This document shows, in pieces, positions 1-9,588 of a stretch of 64,000 nucleotides of DNA. The notes below the pieces were generated by a model. That model did not search any database and had not been told where the DNA came from. It worked only from the letters and a program-made list of their open reading frames with translations. The stretch is from Roseomonas sp. OT10 (GTDB lineage: Bacteria; Pseudomonadota; Alphaproteobacteria; Acetobacterales; Acetobacteraceae), in assembly GCF_020991085.1 (NCBI RefSeq), contig NZ_CP087719.1, positions 1,116,001 to 1,180,000 on the forward strand, written 5' to 3'. Both the position numbers and the translations under genes were made by a program. How positions within the stretch are numbered: position 1 is the first letter of the stretch; each line of letters opens with the position of its first letter.

Positions 1-1532
1 CGCTGGCCCAGCCCGCGCCGCGCAACACCCTGGTCGTGGTGCGGGAGATCGATTCCGACCATTACGACCCGCCCCGCACGACGTCGCGCGCGGCGGGTGA
101 GCTGGTCTACATGCTGGCCGACACGCTGGTCTCGCTGGACTGGGACGGCAAGACGGTGCGCCCGGGCCTCGCCGAGAGCTGGACGGTCAGCGAGGACGGC
201 AAGCTCTACACCTTCAAGCTGAAGCGCGGCGTCAGCTTCTGCGACGGCAAGCCCTTCACGGCGAAGGACGTCGTCTACAGCATCAACCGCTGGCTCGACC
301 CCGCCACCCGCTCCCCCGTGCGCTGGCGCGCCGGCCCGGTGAAGGAGGTCCGCGCGGTCGACGACTTCACGGTCGAGTACGAGCTGACGCAGCCCTATGG
401 CGAGCTGCTCTACCAGCTCACCCTGTTCATGGCCTCGATCGTGGATCAGGCGACGGTGGAGCGGCTGGGCGCGAATTTCGGCGTCCAGGGCTTCAACGGC
501 ACCGGCCCCTATTGCTGGGGCGAGTGGAAGCCGCGCCAGGAATTCACCGTGACGCGGCACGAGGGCTACAATTGGGGCCCGCCGATCTACCGCAACCCGG
601 CGCCGCAGGTGGAGCGCGTCGTCTGGCGCATCATGCCGGAGCAGAACACCCGCATGGCCGCGATCCAGACCGGGCAGGCGGACATCACCCAGTACCTCCC
701 GTACTTCGCCGTGCAGCAGATGCGCAACGTGCCCACGGTGAAGATGAGCCAGCAGGAGAACTACTTCTGGGACTACTTCATGGGCTTCAAGGTGGACAAG
801 CCCGTGATGAACGACCCGGAGGTGCGCCGGGCGATGAACCTCGCGATCAACCGCGACGCGGTGACCAAGGCGGCCTTCTTCGGCGTGGCGGACCCGGCGA
901 ATGCCATCGTCAACCCCAATACCTCCGGCTACAGCGCCGAGGCGGCGCGGGAGATGCCGGGCTTCAACCCGGAGGAGGCGCGCCGCGTGCTGGACGCGGC
1001 CGGCTGGAAGCCGGGGCCTGACGGCATCCGGGTGAAGGACGGCCAGCGCGCGACCTTCCTGCTCTACGGCACCCAGGGCCAGGTCAACCGCGTGCAGGCG
1101 GAGGCGATCCAGGCGGACCTCCGCCGCGTCGGGATCGAGATGCGCGTGCAGCTCTGGGACGCCACGGCGGTCTGGGGCAAGCTGGCGACGCAGGAGTTCG
1201 ACGCCTTCTTCATGTCCTACCCCTATGTCTCGGCCACCGATGCGCTCGCCCTCTACTTCGACAGCAACAACCGCCCGACGCCGAACCGCATGAACTGGGT
1301 CGATCCCGACACGGACCGGCTGCTGCGCGAGGCCAAGTCGGCGCTGGACGAGGCGACCCGCAACAAGGCCATCGGCGAGCTGCAACGCCGGCTGACCGAG
1401 GCGAACGTCTGGACGCCCCTCTCGCGCGAGCAGCTCTGGATCGCCTCCGCGCAGCGGGTGGAGGGCGCGCGGGCGCATGGCATCTACGGGGTCGGGCTCT
1501 ACAAGATGCTCGACATCCGGCTGACGCGCTGA
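1..1532 (+). CDS. Peptide/nickel-type ABC transporter substrate-binding protein (5' end cut)
   Basis: Periplasmic binding protein of the SBP_bac_5 (DppA/OppA/NikA) family, which would deliver peptides or related ligands to an ABC importer. The frame is open from base 3 and begins Leu-Ala-Gln-Pro-Ala-Pro, which looks like the end of a signal peptide, so the true start lies just upstream of the window. The family's early 'LAESWTVSEDGKLYTFKLK' region and a C-terminal lobe with many aromatic residues are present; about 510 residues are visible, near the family norm for a mature protein. It is followed after 20 bases by an amidohydrolase and then by two ATPase genes, so the permease genes are probably upstream, outside the window. 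The ligand cannot be read from the sequence. Confidence 0.93.
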   Translation, partial: LAQPAPRNTLVVVREIDSDHYDPPRTTSRAAGELVYMLADTLVSLDWDGKTVRPGLAESWTVSEDGKLYTFKLKRGVSFCDGKPFTAKDVVYSINRWLDPATRSPVRWRAGPVKEVRAVDDFTVEYELTQPYGELLYQLTLFMASIVDQATVERLGANFGVQGFNGTGPYCWGEWKPRQEFTVTRHEGYNWGPPIYRNPAPQVERVVWRIMPEQNTRMAAIQTGQADITQYLPYFAVQQMRNVPTVKMSQQENYFWDYFMGFKVDKPVMNDPEVRRAMNLAINRDAVTKAAFFGVADPANAIVNPNTSGYSAEAAREMPGFNPEEARRVLDAAGWKPGPDGIRVKDGQRATFLLYGTQGQVNRVQAEAIQADLRRVGIEMRVQLWDATAVWGKLATQEFDAFFMSYPYVSATDALALYFDSNNRPTPNRMNWVDPDTDRLLREAKSALDEATRNKAIGELQRRLTEANVWTPLSREQLWIASAQRVEGARAHGIYGVGLYKMLDIRLTR

Positions 1533-1552
1533 AGCAGCAGGGGGAGGGGAGC

Positions 1553-2983
1553 ATGGCCACCGTCATCCGCAACGCCGACGTCGTCGTCGCCTGGGACACG
1601 TCGGAGAAGCAGCACACCTACCTGACCGGCGGGGATTTGGCCTATGACGGCGGCACCCTCACCTTCGTCGGCCGCAACTACGCCGGCCCGGCGGAGGAGG
1701 AGATCGACGGGCGTGGGCTGCTGGTCATGCCCGGCCTCGTCAACATCCACTCCCACCCCTCCAGCGAGCCGATGAACAAGGGGCTGATCGACGAGATCGG
1801 CTCCCCCGGCTTCTACAACTCCTCCCTCTACGAATACCTGCCGATCTTCCGCGCTGAGGGCGAGGCGGCGTCGCACTGCGTGCGCGTGGCGCTGAGCGAG
1901 CTGCTGCTTTCCGGCGTCACCACCGTTGCCGACCTCTCCATGGCGCATCCCGGCTGGCTGGACCTGCTGGCCGAGAGCGGCATGCGAGTCTGCCTCGCGC
2001 CCATGTTCCGCTCCGCCCGCTGGTACACGAAGAACGGCCATGTGGTGGAGTACGAGTGGGACGAGGGCGCCGGCGAGAAGGCGATGGAGGAGGCGCTGCG
2101 CCTGGTCGAGCGGGCGCAGCAGCACGAATGCGGCCGGCTGTTCGGCATGGTCGTGCCGGCGCAGATCGACACCTGCTCCGCCGGCCTGCTGAAGGAATCC
2201 TCGCAGGAGGCGAAGGCGCGCGGCCTGTCCTGGCAGATCCACGCGGCGCAGTCGGTCACCGAATTCCACGAGATCACCCGCCGCCACGGGCTGACGCCCA
2301 TCGGCTGGCTGGACAGCCTCGGCCTGCTGAACGACCGCGCCATCATCGGCCACGGCATCTTCCTCGACGACCACCCCTCCACCCGCTGGCACACCGACAC
2401 CGACCTCGGACGCCTGGCGGAGACGGGCACCACCGTCGCCCACTGCCCCACCGTCTTCGCCCGGCGCGGCATCACCATGAAGACCTTCGGGCGCTACAAG
2501 CGGCGCGGGGTGAACATGGGCCTGGGCACGGACACCTACCCGCACAACATGCTCGACGAGATGCGCCTCGCCGCCTACCTCGCCCGCACCCAGGCGACCG
2601 ATCCGCGCAGCGTCACGACGAACGAGCTGTTCGAGGCCGCGACCATCGGCGGCGCCCGTGCCCTGGGCCGTGACGATATCGGCCGCCTCGCTCCCGGCTG
2701 CCGCGCCGACCTGGTGCTGGTCGATGCCGACCATCCGCGCATGAAGCCCTCCTACGACCCCGTGCGCAGCCTGATCTATTCCGCCGGGGATCGTGCGGTG
2801 AAGGCGGTCTACGTGGATGGGCAGAAGGTGGTCCAGGATGGCGAGGTGCTGACCATGGACTTCCGCGCCGCCGCGGCCGCGCTGGACGAGGCGCAGAAGC
2901 GCATGGTCCCCGGCGTGCCCGAACGCGACTGGGCGCACCGCCCGGCCGAGCGCATCTCGCCGCCGACCTTCCGCTGGTCGTGA
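1553..2983 (+). CDS. Amidohydrolase, Atz/Trz/SsnA-like metal-dependent hydrolase
   Basis: Cytosolic TIM-barrel amidohydrolase of 476 residues that would hydrolyse or deaminate a cyclic or amidine-type substrate. Metal-site residues are visible in order: the HxH pair at His66/His68 (NIHSHP), His230 (QIHAAQ), His267 (IGHGIF) and Asp327 (LGTDTYPH). The small beta-sandwich that flanks the barrel is present at both ends. A GGGGAGGGG ribosome site precedes the ATG. It lies inside a peptide-type ABC importer operon and its stop overlaps the next start (GTGA), so the imported ligand is likely its substrate or a precursor. The family includes chlorohydrolases, cytosine and guanine deaminases; the exact reaction is unknown. 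Confidence 0.92.
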   Translation: MATVIRNADVVVAWDTSEKQHTYLTGGDLAYDGGTLTFVGRNYAGPAEEEIDGRGLLVMPGLVNIHSHPSSEPMNKGLIDEIGSPGFYNSSLYEYLPIFRAEGEAASHCVRVALSELLLSGVTTVADLSMAHPGWLDLLAESGMRVCLAPMFRSARWYTKNGHVVEYEWDEGAGEKAMEEALRLVERAQQHECGRLFGMVVPAQIDTCSAGLLKESSQEAKARGLSWQIHAAQSVTEFHEITRRHGLTPIGWLDSLGLLNDRAIIGHGIFLDDHPSTRWHTDTDLGRLAETGTTVAHCPTVFARRGITMKTFGRYKRRGVNMGLGTDTYPHNMLDEMRLAAYLARTQATDPRSVTTNELFEAATIGGARALGRDDIGRLAPGCRADLVLVDADHPRMKPSYDPVRSLIYSAGDRAVKAVYVDGQKVVQDGEVLTMDFRAAAAALDEAQKRMVPGVPERDWAHRPAERISPPTFRWS

Positions 2984-3984
2984 GCGCCTCGCCCGAGCTG
3001 CTCCGGATCGAGGGGCTGCGCACGGTCTTCCGCACCTCCGCCGGCGACCTGCCGGCGGTGGACGGGGTGGAGCTGGCGGTGCCGCGCGGCGGCACCCTGG
3101 GCATCGTGGGGGAGAGCGGCTGCGGCAAGTCGATGCTCTCGCTCTCGATCATGCGCCTCGTCCCGCATCCCGGGCGCATCGCCGCCGGGCGGGTGCTGCT
3201 GGACGGGCGCGACCTCGTGGCCCTCTCCGACGCGGAGATGCGCAAGGTACGCGGCGGCGAGATCGCGATGATCTTCCAGGAGCCGATGACCTCGCTGAAC
3301 CCCGTCCACACGGTGGGCGCCCAGATCGTCGAGGCGATGCGGGCGCATGACCGCACGGCGTCCGAGCGCGCGATGCGGGCCGAGGCCATCGCCGCGCTGA
3401 AGCGCGTCCGCATCCCCGCGCCGGAGCGGCGCTTCGACGAGTTCCCGCACCAGCTCTCCGGCGGCATGCGCCAGCGGGTGATGATCGCCATGGCGCTGGC
3501 CTGCAAGCCGCGGCTGCTGATCGCGGACGAGCCGACCACGGCGCTGGACGTGACGGTGCAGGCGCAGATCCTGGACCTGCTGCGGGAGTTGCAGGCGGAG
3601 ACGGGGATGTCCGTCATCCTCATCACCCACGACCTCGGCGTGATCGCGGAGATGGCCGACACCGTCGCGGTGATGTATGCCGGCCGCGTCGTGGAGCAGA
3701 CGACGGCCGCCGCGCTCTTCGCCGATCCGCAGCACCCCTACGCGATCGGGCTGCTCGGCAGCATCCCGCGGCTGGACGAGGAGCGCGACCGGCTGCTCTC
3801 CATCGACGGCTCCGTGCCGCCGCCCTTCGCCCTGCCGCCCGGCTGCCACTTCCACCCCCGCTGCCCCTTCGAGATCGGCGCCTGCCGCAGCACCGACCCC
3901 GTGCTGACGGAGATCGCGCCCGGCCACCGCGCCGCCTGTCTCCGGGCGCCCGTCGAAGCCTCCCTGGGGGAGCTGTCCGCATGA
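2980..3984 (+). CDS. Oligopeptide/dipeptide ABC transporter ATP-binding protein, DppD-like
   Basis: First of two paired ATPases that energise the importer whose binding protein is encoded at the window start. It has a Walker A motif (GESGCGKS), an ABC signature (LSGGMRQRV), Walker B with DEPTTALD, and the C-terminal oligo_HPY extension with closely spaced cysteines ([10 protein letters not shown]...C) that is typical of OppD/DppD. The length of 334 residues is normal. It starts with GTG overlapping the amidohydrolase stop by four bases, which implies translational coupling. Confidence 0.95.
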   Translation: MSASPELLRIEGLRTVFRTSAGDLPAVDGVELAVPRGGTLGIVGESGCGKSMLSLSIMRLVPHPGRIAAGRVLLDGRDLVALSDAEMRKVRGGEIAMIFQEPMTSLNPVHTVGAQIVEAMRAHDRTASERAMRAEAIAALKRVRIPAPERRFDEFPHQLSGGMRQRVMIAMALACKPRLLIADEPTTALDVTVQAQILDLLRELQAETGMSVILITHDLGVIAEMADTVAVMYAGRVVEQTTAAALFADPQHPYAIGLLGSIPRLDEERDRLLSIDGSVPPPFALPPGCHFHPRCPFEIGACRSTDPVLTEIAPGHRAACLRAPVEASLGELSA

Positions 3985-5084
3985 GCGCGCTGCTGGAGGT
4001 GGAGGACCTCGCCAAGCACTACCCCGCGCGCGGCGCCGGCCTGTTCTCGCGCGGCGGCACGGTGCGGGCGGTGGATGGCGTCAGCTTCTCGCTGGACAAG
4101 GGCGAGACCCTGGCGCTGGTCGGGGAATCCGGCTGCGGCAAGTCCACCACCGCGCGCCTGGTGATGCGGCTGATCGAGCCCAGCGCCGGCACGCTGCGCT
4201 TCGACGGGCAGGATGTCAGCCGCTCCGGCGGCGCCACCCTGCGCATGCTGCGGCGGCGCATGCAGATCGTCTTCCAGGACCCCTATGCCAGCCTCAACCC
4301 GCGCCTGACGGTGGGCGAGGCGATCGCCGAGCCCATGGCGGTGCACGGCATGGGCGACGGCCGCGCCCAGCGCGCCCGGGTGCAGGAGCTGCTGCGCCTC
4401 GTGGGCCTCCAGCCCTTCCATGCGGGGCGCTACCCGCACGAGTTCTCCGGCGGGCAGCGGCAGCGCATCGGCATCGCGCGCGCCCTTTCCGTCCGCCCCG
4501 ACCTGCTGGTCTGCGACGAGCCGGTCAGCGCGCTGGACGTCTCGATCCAGGCGCAGGTGGTGAACCTGCTGAAGGATCTTCAGCAGCGCTTCGGCCTGTC
4601 CTACCTGTTCATCGCCCACGACCTGGCCGTGGTGAAGCACGTCGCCGACCGGATCGCGGTGATGTACCTCGGCCGCATCGTGGAGGTCGCGGACAAGCGC
4701 ACCCTCTTCACGGCGCCCCGCCACCCCTATACGCGCGCCCTGCTCGCCGCGATCCCGCGCCCGGACCCGACCCTGCGCGGCACCGTCACCCCGCTGGGCG
4801 GCGACCTGCCCAGCCCGCTGAACCCGCCGCCCGGCTGCCGCTTCCACACCCGCTGCCCGAATGCCGTGGCGATCTGCCGGGAACAGGACCCGCCGCTGCG
4901 CCCGATGCCGGGCGGGGGCAGCCATCTCGCCGCCTGCCACCTCGCGGAGCAGTTGCCTGCCGTCCCCCCGGTGACGGAGCACGGCATCCCGCCGGTCGCG
5001 GCGAAGCGCCTCGCCCTCTACGTCGCCGCGCGCGAGGCGAAGCGGCAGGCGGCGGTCCGGGCGGTGCCGGGTCAGGCCGCGTAG
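3981..5084 (+). CDS. Oligopeptide/dipeptide ABC transporter ATP-binding protein, DppF-like
   Basis: Second ATPase of the pair, 367 residues, coupled to the first by an ATGA overlap. It carries Walker A (GESGCGKST), the signature [15 protein letters not shown], Walker B with DEPVSALD, and the C-terminal oligo_HPY cysteine region ([10 protein letters not shown]). After that region it has an extra tail of about 45 residues rich in Ala, Arg and Val, longer than usual. The last gene of this operon in the window; its end overlaps the convergent gene at 5072 by 13 bases, so there is no room for an intrinsic terminator. Confidence 0.95.
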   Translation: MSALLEVEDLAKHYPARGAGLFSRGGTVRAVDGVSFSLDKGETLALVGESGCGKSTTARLVMRLIEPSAGTLRFDGQDVSRSGGATLRMLRRRMQIVFQDPYASLNPRLTVGEAIAEPMAVHGMGDGRAQRARVQELLRLVGLQPFHAGRYPHEFSGGQRQRIGIARALSVRPDLLVCDEPVSALDVSIQAQVVNLLKDLQQRFGLSYLFIAHDLAVVKHVADRIAVMYLGRIVEVADKRTLFTAPRHPYTRALLAAIPRPDPTLRGTVTPLGGDLPSPLNPPPGCRFHTRCPNAVAICREQDPPLRPMPGGGSHLAACHLAEQLPAVPPVTEHGIPPVAAKRLALYVAAREAKRQAAVRAVPGQAA

Positions 5085-6331
5085 ACGAAGGTCACCTCGC
5101 CGACCGCCACGGACAGCTCGCGCGCATCGTCGCTGTGTCCGTCGCGCAGCGGGCTGCCGTGGGAGAGGCTGTCCAGCCGCAGGGCCTCGAAGGCCACGGC
5201 CGCCCCCGGTTCGACCTGCGCCACGAAGCCGTCCGCCACCGCCTCGAGCGTGAGCGTGGTCCCGTGCGCATCGAGCGTGGCGAGCAGTTGCGGCGGCCCG
5301 TCGCCATAGACGTGACGCAGCCTCAGCCGCACGCGCTCCACCGGCCGCGCCGGCTCCGGATTCTCGATCAGCCCGCTGGGCCCCATCCAGCGGAATTCCG
5401 ACTCGGGCGGGTACCAGCCCAGGGTGAAGCGGTCGTCGTCCGAGGGCAGCACGCGCTCGGCCGGCTGCGGCGCGGGCTCGGGCAGGGGCGTGGCCAGGGT
5501 CGCGCGCAGCGCCTCCAGCCTTGCCTCGGGCGGGCCGATCCGCGGCTCGGGCGCGCCACCCTCGGCCAGCAGCCCCATCACGTGCTGCACGAAGCCGTCG
5601 AAGCGCGCGTCGCGTTCGGCGAAGCCCTGCTCCATCGCCTGGCGCAGCCGCGCCTCGCGCAGCACGGAGGCCTGCTCCGCCGCCCGCAGCCGCGCCGCCA
5701 GCACGGGCACCGCCTCCTGCTCCGGGAAGGCCGGGGCGAGCGCCCAGGTGGCGACGGGCCGGGCCAGGCCCTGGCACCAGATCTCCACCTGCATCCCCGT
5801 CTCATCCAGATCCTCCGCGCGCAGGGCCAGGGCGAAGCGCACCCGGCCGGCGCCGTCCGGCCCGGGTTGCGGCGGCTCCGCCGCGACCGGCCGTGGCGGG
5901 CCGCCCTGGACCCGCGCCGCCAGGACAGGGGCGAAGAAGCCGTTCTCCCGGTTCAGCAGCGTCCCGCGCAGCAGCCCCTGGCGCAGCTCCAGGGCCTCCA
6001 GCTCCGGGTTGCCCGGCCCCATCAGGCGCCAGGCGAGGTTGCCGGCGCCAAGCTCCAGCGGCGGCGCCAGCTCCCCCGTCCCGCCCTCCGGTCCCAGGCG
6101 CAGCAGGGCCGGGGCAGGGGCGCAGGGCAGGCGGTCGATCACCACCTCCAGCACCTCCTCCGCGGCGAAGGGGCCGGTCCGTTCCGCCCGCCCGGCCTCG
6201 ATCCCGCCGACCCAGGCGATCGCCGGCGCCGACAGGGTGCCGGCCTCCGTGCAGCGCAGGCGCAGGCGTCGCGCGGCCACCTCCGCCACCACGAAGCGGG
6301 GGGCGGGCGGGGCATCGACATGGTCCGGCAT
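5072..6331 (-). CDS. Uncharacterised glycosyltransferase-associated protein
   Basis: I do not recognise a named family for this protein of 419 residues. It is soluble-looking, with no signal peptide or membrane segment. The C-terminal third contains a Gly-Trp-Tyr-Pro-Pro-Glu ... Phe-Arg-Trp-Met-Gly-Pro motif (about residues 315-330) followed by beta-rich sequence; in my memory such motifs accompany glycosyltransferases in alphaproteobacteria. The ATG chosen has an AGGGAGG ribosome site five bases upstream; an in-frame start 13 codons earlier has none. It is transcribed divergently from the two-domain glycosyltransferase at 6421, with only 89 bases between, which supports a shared role in surface polysaccharide work. 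Confidence 0.75.
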   Translation of the reverse strand: MPDHVDAPPAPRFVVAEVAARRLRLRCTEAGTLSAPAIAWVGGIEAGRAERTGPFAAEEVLEVVIDRLPCAPAPALLRLGPEGGTGELAPPLELGAGNLAWRLMGPGNPELEALELRQGLLRGTLLNRENGFFAPVLAARVQGGPPRPVAAEPPQPGPDGAGRVRFALALRAEDLDETGMQVEIWCQGLARPVATWALAPAFPEQEAVPVLAARLRAAEQASVLREARLRQAMEQGFAERDARFDGFVQHVMGLLAEGGAPEPRIGPPEARLEALRATLATPLPEPAPQPAERVLPSDDDRFTLGWYPPESEFRWMGPSGLIENPEPARPVERVRLRLRHVYGDGPPQLLATLDAHGTTLTLEAVADGFVAQVEPGAAVAFEALRLDSLSHGSPLRDGHSDDARELSVAVGEVTFVYAA

Positions 6332-6420
6332 GCGGCCTCCCTGGACGGTTTGGCGCCCCGGCCGCACCATCCCGCCTATCGCTGGCCGGGAGGGCCGGCC
6401 GGGCGCGAAAAGGGGACGAG

Positions 6421-8718
6421 GTGCCGCAGCGCCTGCACATGTTCTCGCCGCTGCCGCCGGCGCGCAACGGCGTGGCCGACTACGCCGCCCTGCTGCGGCC
6501 CGCCCTGGCCGCGCATTACGAGGTGATCTGCGAGCCGGGCGAGACGTCGCTCGGGCCGTTGCCGGAGGGGGCGCGGGTGCTGCACCAGCTCGGCAACAGT
6601 CCCGGCCATGCGGTGACGCTGCGCGCGCTGCGCCGGCATCCCGGCCTGGCCGTGCTGCACGACCTGACGCTGGCGGTGCCGTTGCGCGAGGCGGAGACGG
6701 AGGAGGCGCTCCGCACGGCCCTGCGCGCCCTCTCGCCCGGCCTGGGCGGGACGCTCGGCGAGGCCTGGCTGGCCGAGGGGCGGCTTCCCGGCGCGGCGGC
6801 GGCGGCCTTCCCGCTGCTGGGCCAGGCGCTCGCGAATGCCCGCGCGGCGATCGTCCATTCGCAGCATGCCCGCCGGCGCCTGGCCACGCTCTGGCCGCCG
6901 ATCGCCGCGCGGATCGCGGTCATCCCGCACCTTGCCCCGCTCGCCGCCCCGGACCGTGCTGCGGCCCGCACGGCGCTGGGGCTGCCGCAGGACCGCTTCC
7001 TGCTGCTGACGGCGGGCTTCGCCGCCTGGGCCAAGCGCCTGGACTGGGTGGCCGAGGCGGTGACCGAGGCGAGGCGGCGCGGCGCCCGGCTGCTCTGGAT
7101 CCATGCCGGGGAGGGGGAGGCGGCCGCCATCGCCCCCGCCCTGGCCGCCGCCGGGGCCTTCCGCGCCACCGGGTACCTGCCGGAGCCGCTGCTGGCGACG
7201 CACCTCGCCGCCTGCGACGCCCTGGCCAACCTGCGTGCGCCCTCGGTCGGGGAGAGCTCCGGCACGCTGGCGCGGGCGCTGGGGGCAGGGCGCTGTGCCT
7301 TCGTCTCCGATGTCGCCGGCTATGCCGAGCTGCCGCGCGATGCCGTGTTGCACCTGCCGCCCCTGGCGCCGCAGCGCGCCCTGGCCGAGGCGCTGCTGGC
7401 GCTGGAAGGCGACCGCGGCCTGGCCGATGCGGTGGGGCGGCGCGCCGCCGACCATGCCCGTGCCGTGCTGGCGCCGGAGCGGGTGGCCCTAGCCTATCGC
7501 CAGGCGATCGAGGAGTTCCGCAACGCGCCGCCGCCCGTGCCGGCCCCGGCGGTGGGGCGCGGGCGCACGCCACGCCTGCTGCTGGTCTCGCCCGTGCCGC
7601 CCTGGCCCGTGCGCGCCGGCAACGCCGCCCGGCTGCTGGCCCTGGGCGGCGCGCTGTCTTGCCGCGGCCTGCCGGCGGAGCTGGCCTGCCCGTTGCCGCG
7701 CCTGTCGGCGGAGGACGAGCGCCGCCGCCGCCGCGACTGGGCGGCGCTGCACCCGCTGCCCTGGCGGCCGCGCCATGCCCCGACCCATCCGGACCGCTGG
7801 GCGCTGGATGACTGGTGCCCGGTGGAGACGGTGGAGGCGGTGGCGGCGCTCCACCGCGCCCGCCGCTATGATGCGGTGATCGCCTCCTACACCTGGCTTT
7901 CGGCCGTGCTGGATGCCGTGCCGGGCGCGTTGCGCGTGCTGGACACGCACGACCTGCTGGGCGGGCGGCGGGAGGCGGCGCTGGCGGCGGGCCTCGCCCC
8001 CTCCTGGTTCTGGACGGGCGAGGCCGAGGAGGCGCGCGGCCTGGACCGTGCCGACCTTGTCCTGGGCATCCAGCCGGAGGAGGGCGCCCTGCTGCGCCGG
8101 CGCACCCGCCGGCCGGTGCTGGTCGTGGGCCATGCGCCCCGGCCGCGCGCCCGGCCGCCCGGCGCGGCGCCCTTTCCCTTCGGCCTGCTGGCCAGCGGCA
8201 ATGTCTGGAACCGCCATGCCGTCGCCGCGCTGGACCGGGCGCTGGCGGCGCATCCGCGCGGGCGTGGCCTGCCCTGGCTGCTCGGCGGCGCGATCCGCCC
8301 GGAGGGCCGCCTGCGCTCCGGCGTGGTGGCGACGGGACCCGTCGCCGAGGCGGCGGAGTTCCACCGGCTGATCGGATGCGCGGTGAACCCGATGGAGGGC
8401 GGCACCGGGCTGAAGATCAAGACCGTCGAGGCGCTCTGCGACGGGTTGCCGGTGATCGGCACGCGCCATGCCTTCGCCGGCCTCTCCCCCGACCATCCGG
8501 CGCAGCAGGCGGCGGATGCGGCCGAGGTCGCGGACTGGATGGCCGAGCACGAATCCTCCGCGCCGCTGCGTGCCGCGCTGGAGGAGGCCTCCCGCACCCT
8601 GGCCCGGCGCTGGCACGCGGCGGTGGAAGCAGGGCTGGACGCGCTGGCGGCGGTGCTGCGCTCGGGGCGGGTGCCGGAAGCCGCCGCCGGGGACCGCGGC
8701 CTCAGCCCAGCTGGCTGA
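6421..8718 (+). CDS. Two-domain glycosyltransferase (tandem GT4-like fusion)
   Basis: Predicted cytosolic glycosyltransferase of 765 residues made of two consecutive GT-B type units. The first (about 1-375) begins FSPLPPARNGVADYA, a typical GT4 N-terminus, and includes a LLLTAGFAAWAKR acceptor/donor-domain junction and a PSVGESSGTLARAL donor-site segment. The second (about 380-750) restarts with RLLLVSPVPPWPVRAGNAAR and has DTHDLLGGRR and MEGGTGLKIKTVEAL, a donor-site loop. The GTG start is preceded by AAGGGGACGAG; no ATG is suitably placed. It would add two sugars, or one domain may be regulatory. Its 3' end overlaps the convergent cytochrome b561 gene by 17 bases. Confidence 0.85.
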   Translation: MPQRLHMFSPLPPARNGVADYAALLRPALAAHYEVICEPGETSLGPLPEGARVLHQLGNSPGHAVTLRALRRHPGLAVLHDLTLAVPLREAETEEALRTALRALSPGLGGTLGEAWLAEGRLPGAAAAAFPLLGQALANARAAIVHSQHARRRLATLWPPIAARIAVIPHLAPLAAPDRAAARTALGLPQDRFLLLTAGFAAWAKRLDWVAEAVTEARRRGARLLWIHAGEGEAAAIAPALAAAGAFRATGYLPEPLLATHLAACDALANLRAPSVGESSGTLARALGAGRCAFVSDVAGYAELPRDAVLHLPPLAPQRALAEALLALEGDRGLADAVGRRAADHARAVLAPERVALAYRQAIEEFRNAPPPVPAPAVGRGRTPRLLLVSPVPPWPVRAGNAARLLALGGALSCRGLPAELACPLPRLSAEDERRRRRDWAALHPLPWRPRHAPTHPDRWALDDWCPVETVEAVAALHRARRYDAVIASYTWLSAVLDAVPGALRVLDTHDLLGGRREAALAAGLAPSWFWTGEAEEARGLDRADLVLGIQPEEGALLRRRTRRPVLVVGHAPRPRARPPGAAPFPFGLLASGNVWNRHAVAALDRALAAHPRGRGLPWLLGGAIRPEGRLRSGVVATGPVAEAAEFHRLIGCAVNPMEGGTGLKIKTVEALCDGLPVIGTRHAFAGLSPDHPAQQAADAAEVADWMAEHESSAPLRAALEEASRTLARRWHAAVEAGLDALAAVLRSGRVPEAAAGDRGLSPAG

Positions 8719-9379
8719 TCCCCCAGACGGCCGCCGCCGCCGCGGCCAGCAGGACGGCGCCCAGGACCGGGCTGCCCAGGCGCGGGGCGCGGTGCGCGAA
8801 GCCCGCGGGCAGGCGCTTCACCCCGGTCACCATGGGCCGCACCAGGTCCTGCCGCTTCAGCAGCGCATAGGCCAGGACCGCGAGAACATGCAGCCCGGCG
8901 GCGGCCAGCAGGAACCAGTAGGCGCGGAGATGGATGGCGGTCGCCTGATCGCTCACCGCCGGCGGCACCCGCGCCGCCAGGGGGCCGCGGGTGAGGATCT
9001 GGTCGTCCGCCATCAACCCCGTGACGGTCTGCAGCAGCAGCAGGCCGAGGAGGACGAGCACCATCCACCCGCCGGCGGCGTTGTGCCCCAGTTCCGTATC
9101 CGGCTCCCGCCGGGTGAGGTGGGAGAGGTGGCGCAGCCCCTCGAGCGGCGGGCGCAGGAAACGGGTGAAGCGCGCCGTGTCCGACCCGACCAGCCCCCAG
9201 GCGAGGCGGAACAGGACCAGCGCCAGGATGGTGAAGCCGCTGAGGAAGTGCAGCTCCCAGCGCGCCTGCGTGCCGCTCCACCAGGAGAGGGGCAGCAGCA
9301 GCGCGATGACCCAGTGGGTCAGCCGGACCCAGCCGTCCCAGACCCGCACCGGCACGCGCGACTCTTGTGTCGTCGTCAT
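8702..9379 (-). CDS. Cytochrome b561 family di-haem membrane protein
   Basis: Inner-membrane electron-transfer protein of 225 residues with four predicted transmembrane helices. Haem-ligand histidines can be seen in the right order: RLTHWV in helix 1, WELHFLSG in helix 2, LGHNAAGG before helix 3, and the pair IHLRAYWFLL...LHV in helix 4. This is the pattern of prokaryotic b561 and Ni/Fe-hydrogenase-type b subunits, which pass electrons between quinol and a periplasmic partner. No cytochrome c or YceI gene is adjacent, so the partner is unknown. The ATG at 9379 was chosen because the protein then starts just before the first helix; its ribosome site is weak. Confidence 0.9.
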   Translation of the reverse strand: MTTTQESRVPVRVWDGWVRLTHWVIALLLPLSWWSGTQARWELHFLSGFTILALVLFRLAWGLVGSDTARFTRFLRPPLEGLRHLSHLTRREPDTELGHNAAGGWMVLVLLGLLLLQTVTGLMADDQILTRGPLAARVPPAVSDQATAIHLRAYWFLLAAAGLHVLAVLAYALLKRQDLVRPMVTGVKRLPAGFAHRAPRLGSPVLGAVLLAAAAAAVWGISQLG

Positions 9380-9588
9380 CGGAAAGCCCCCGCCCACCCC
9401 GGGGATGATCGGCCCGTCCGGCCGCAAGGCAAGGGCCCCGAGGGTGCAGCCAGGCCGTGCAGCGGCGGGGCCGGCCCGCACGCCCCGGATGTGGGCCCCG
9501 CGCATGGCGGCACGGCGGTCGGAAACCCAGCGCCGACAGGCCGTTGTGCCCTTGCGATGGGTGGTCGCGGGGACGTAGTTACGGAAGC

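Noticed and set aside
3738-5777. Minus-strand frame of 679 codons antisense to both ATPase genes
   Set aside because: Its composition is Arg/Ala/Gly shadow text, with no motif, and the plus-strand ATPases have complete Walker and signature motifs.
5521-6420. Upstream extension of the glycosyltransferase frame by 300 codons
   Set aside because: It is a Pro/Arg/Ala-rich shadow of the minus-strand gene at 5072-6331. The GTG at 6421 has its own ribosome site and starts right before the GT4 N-terminus.
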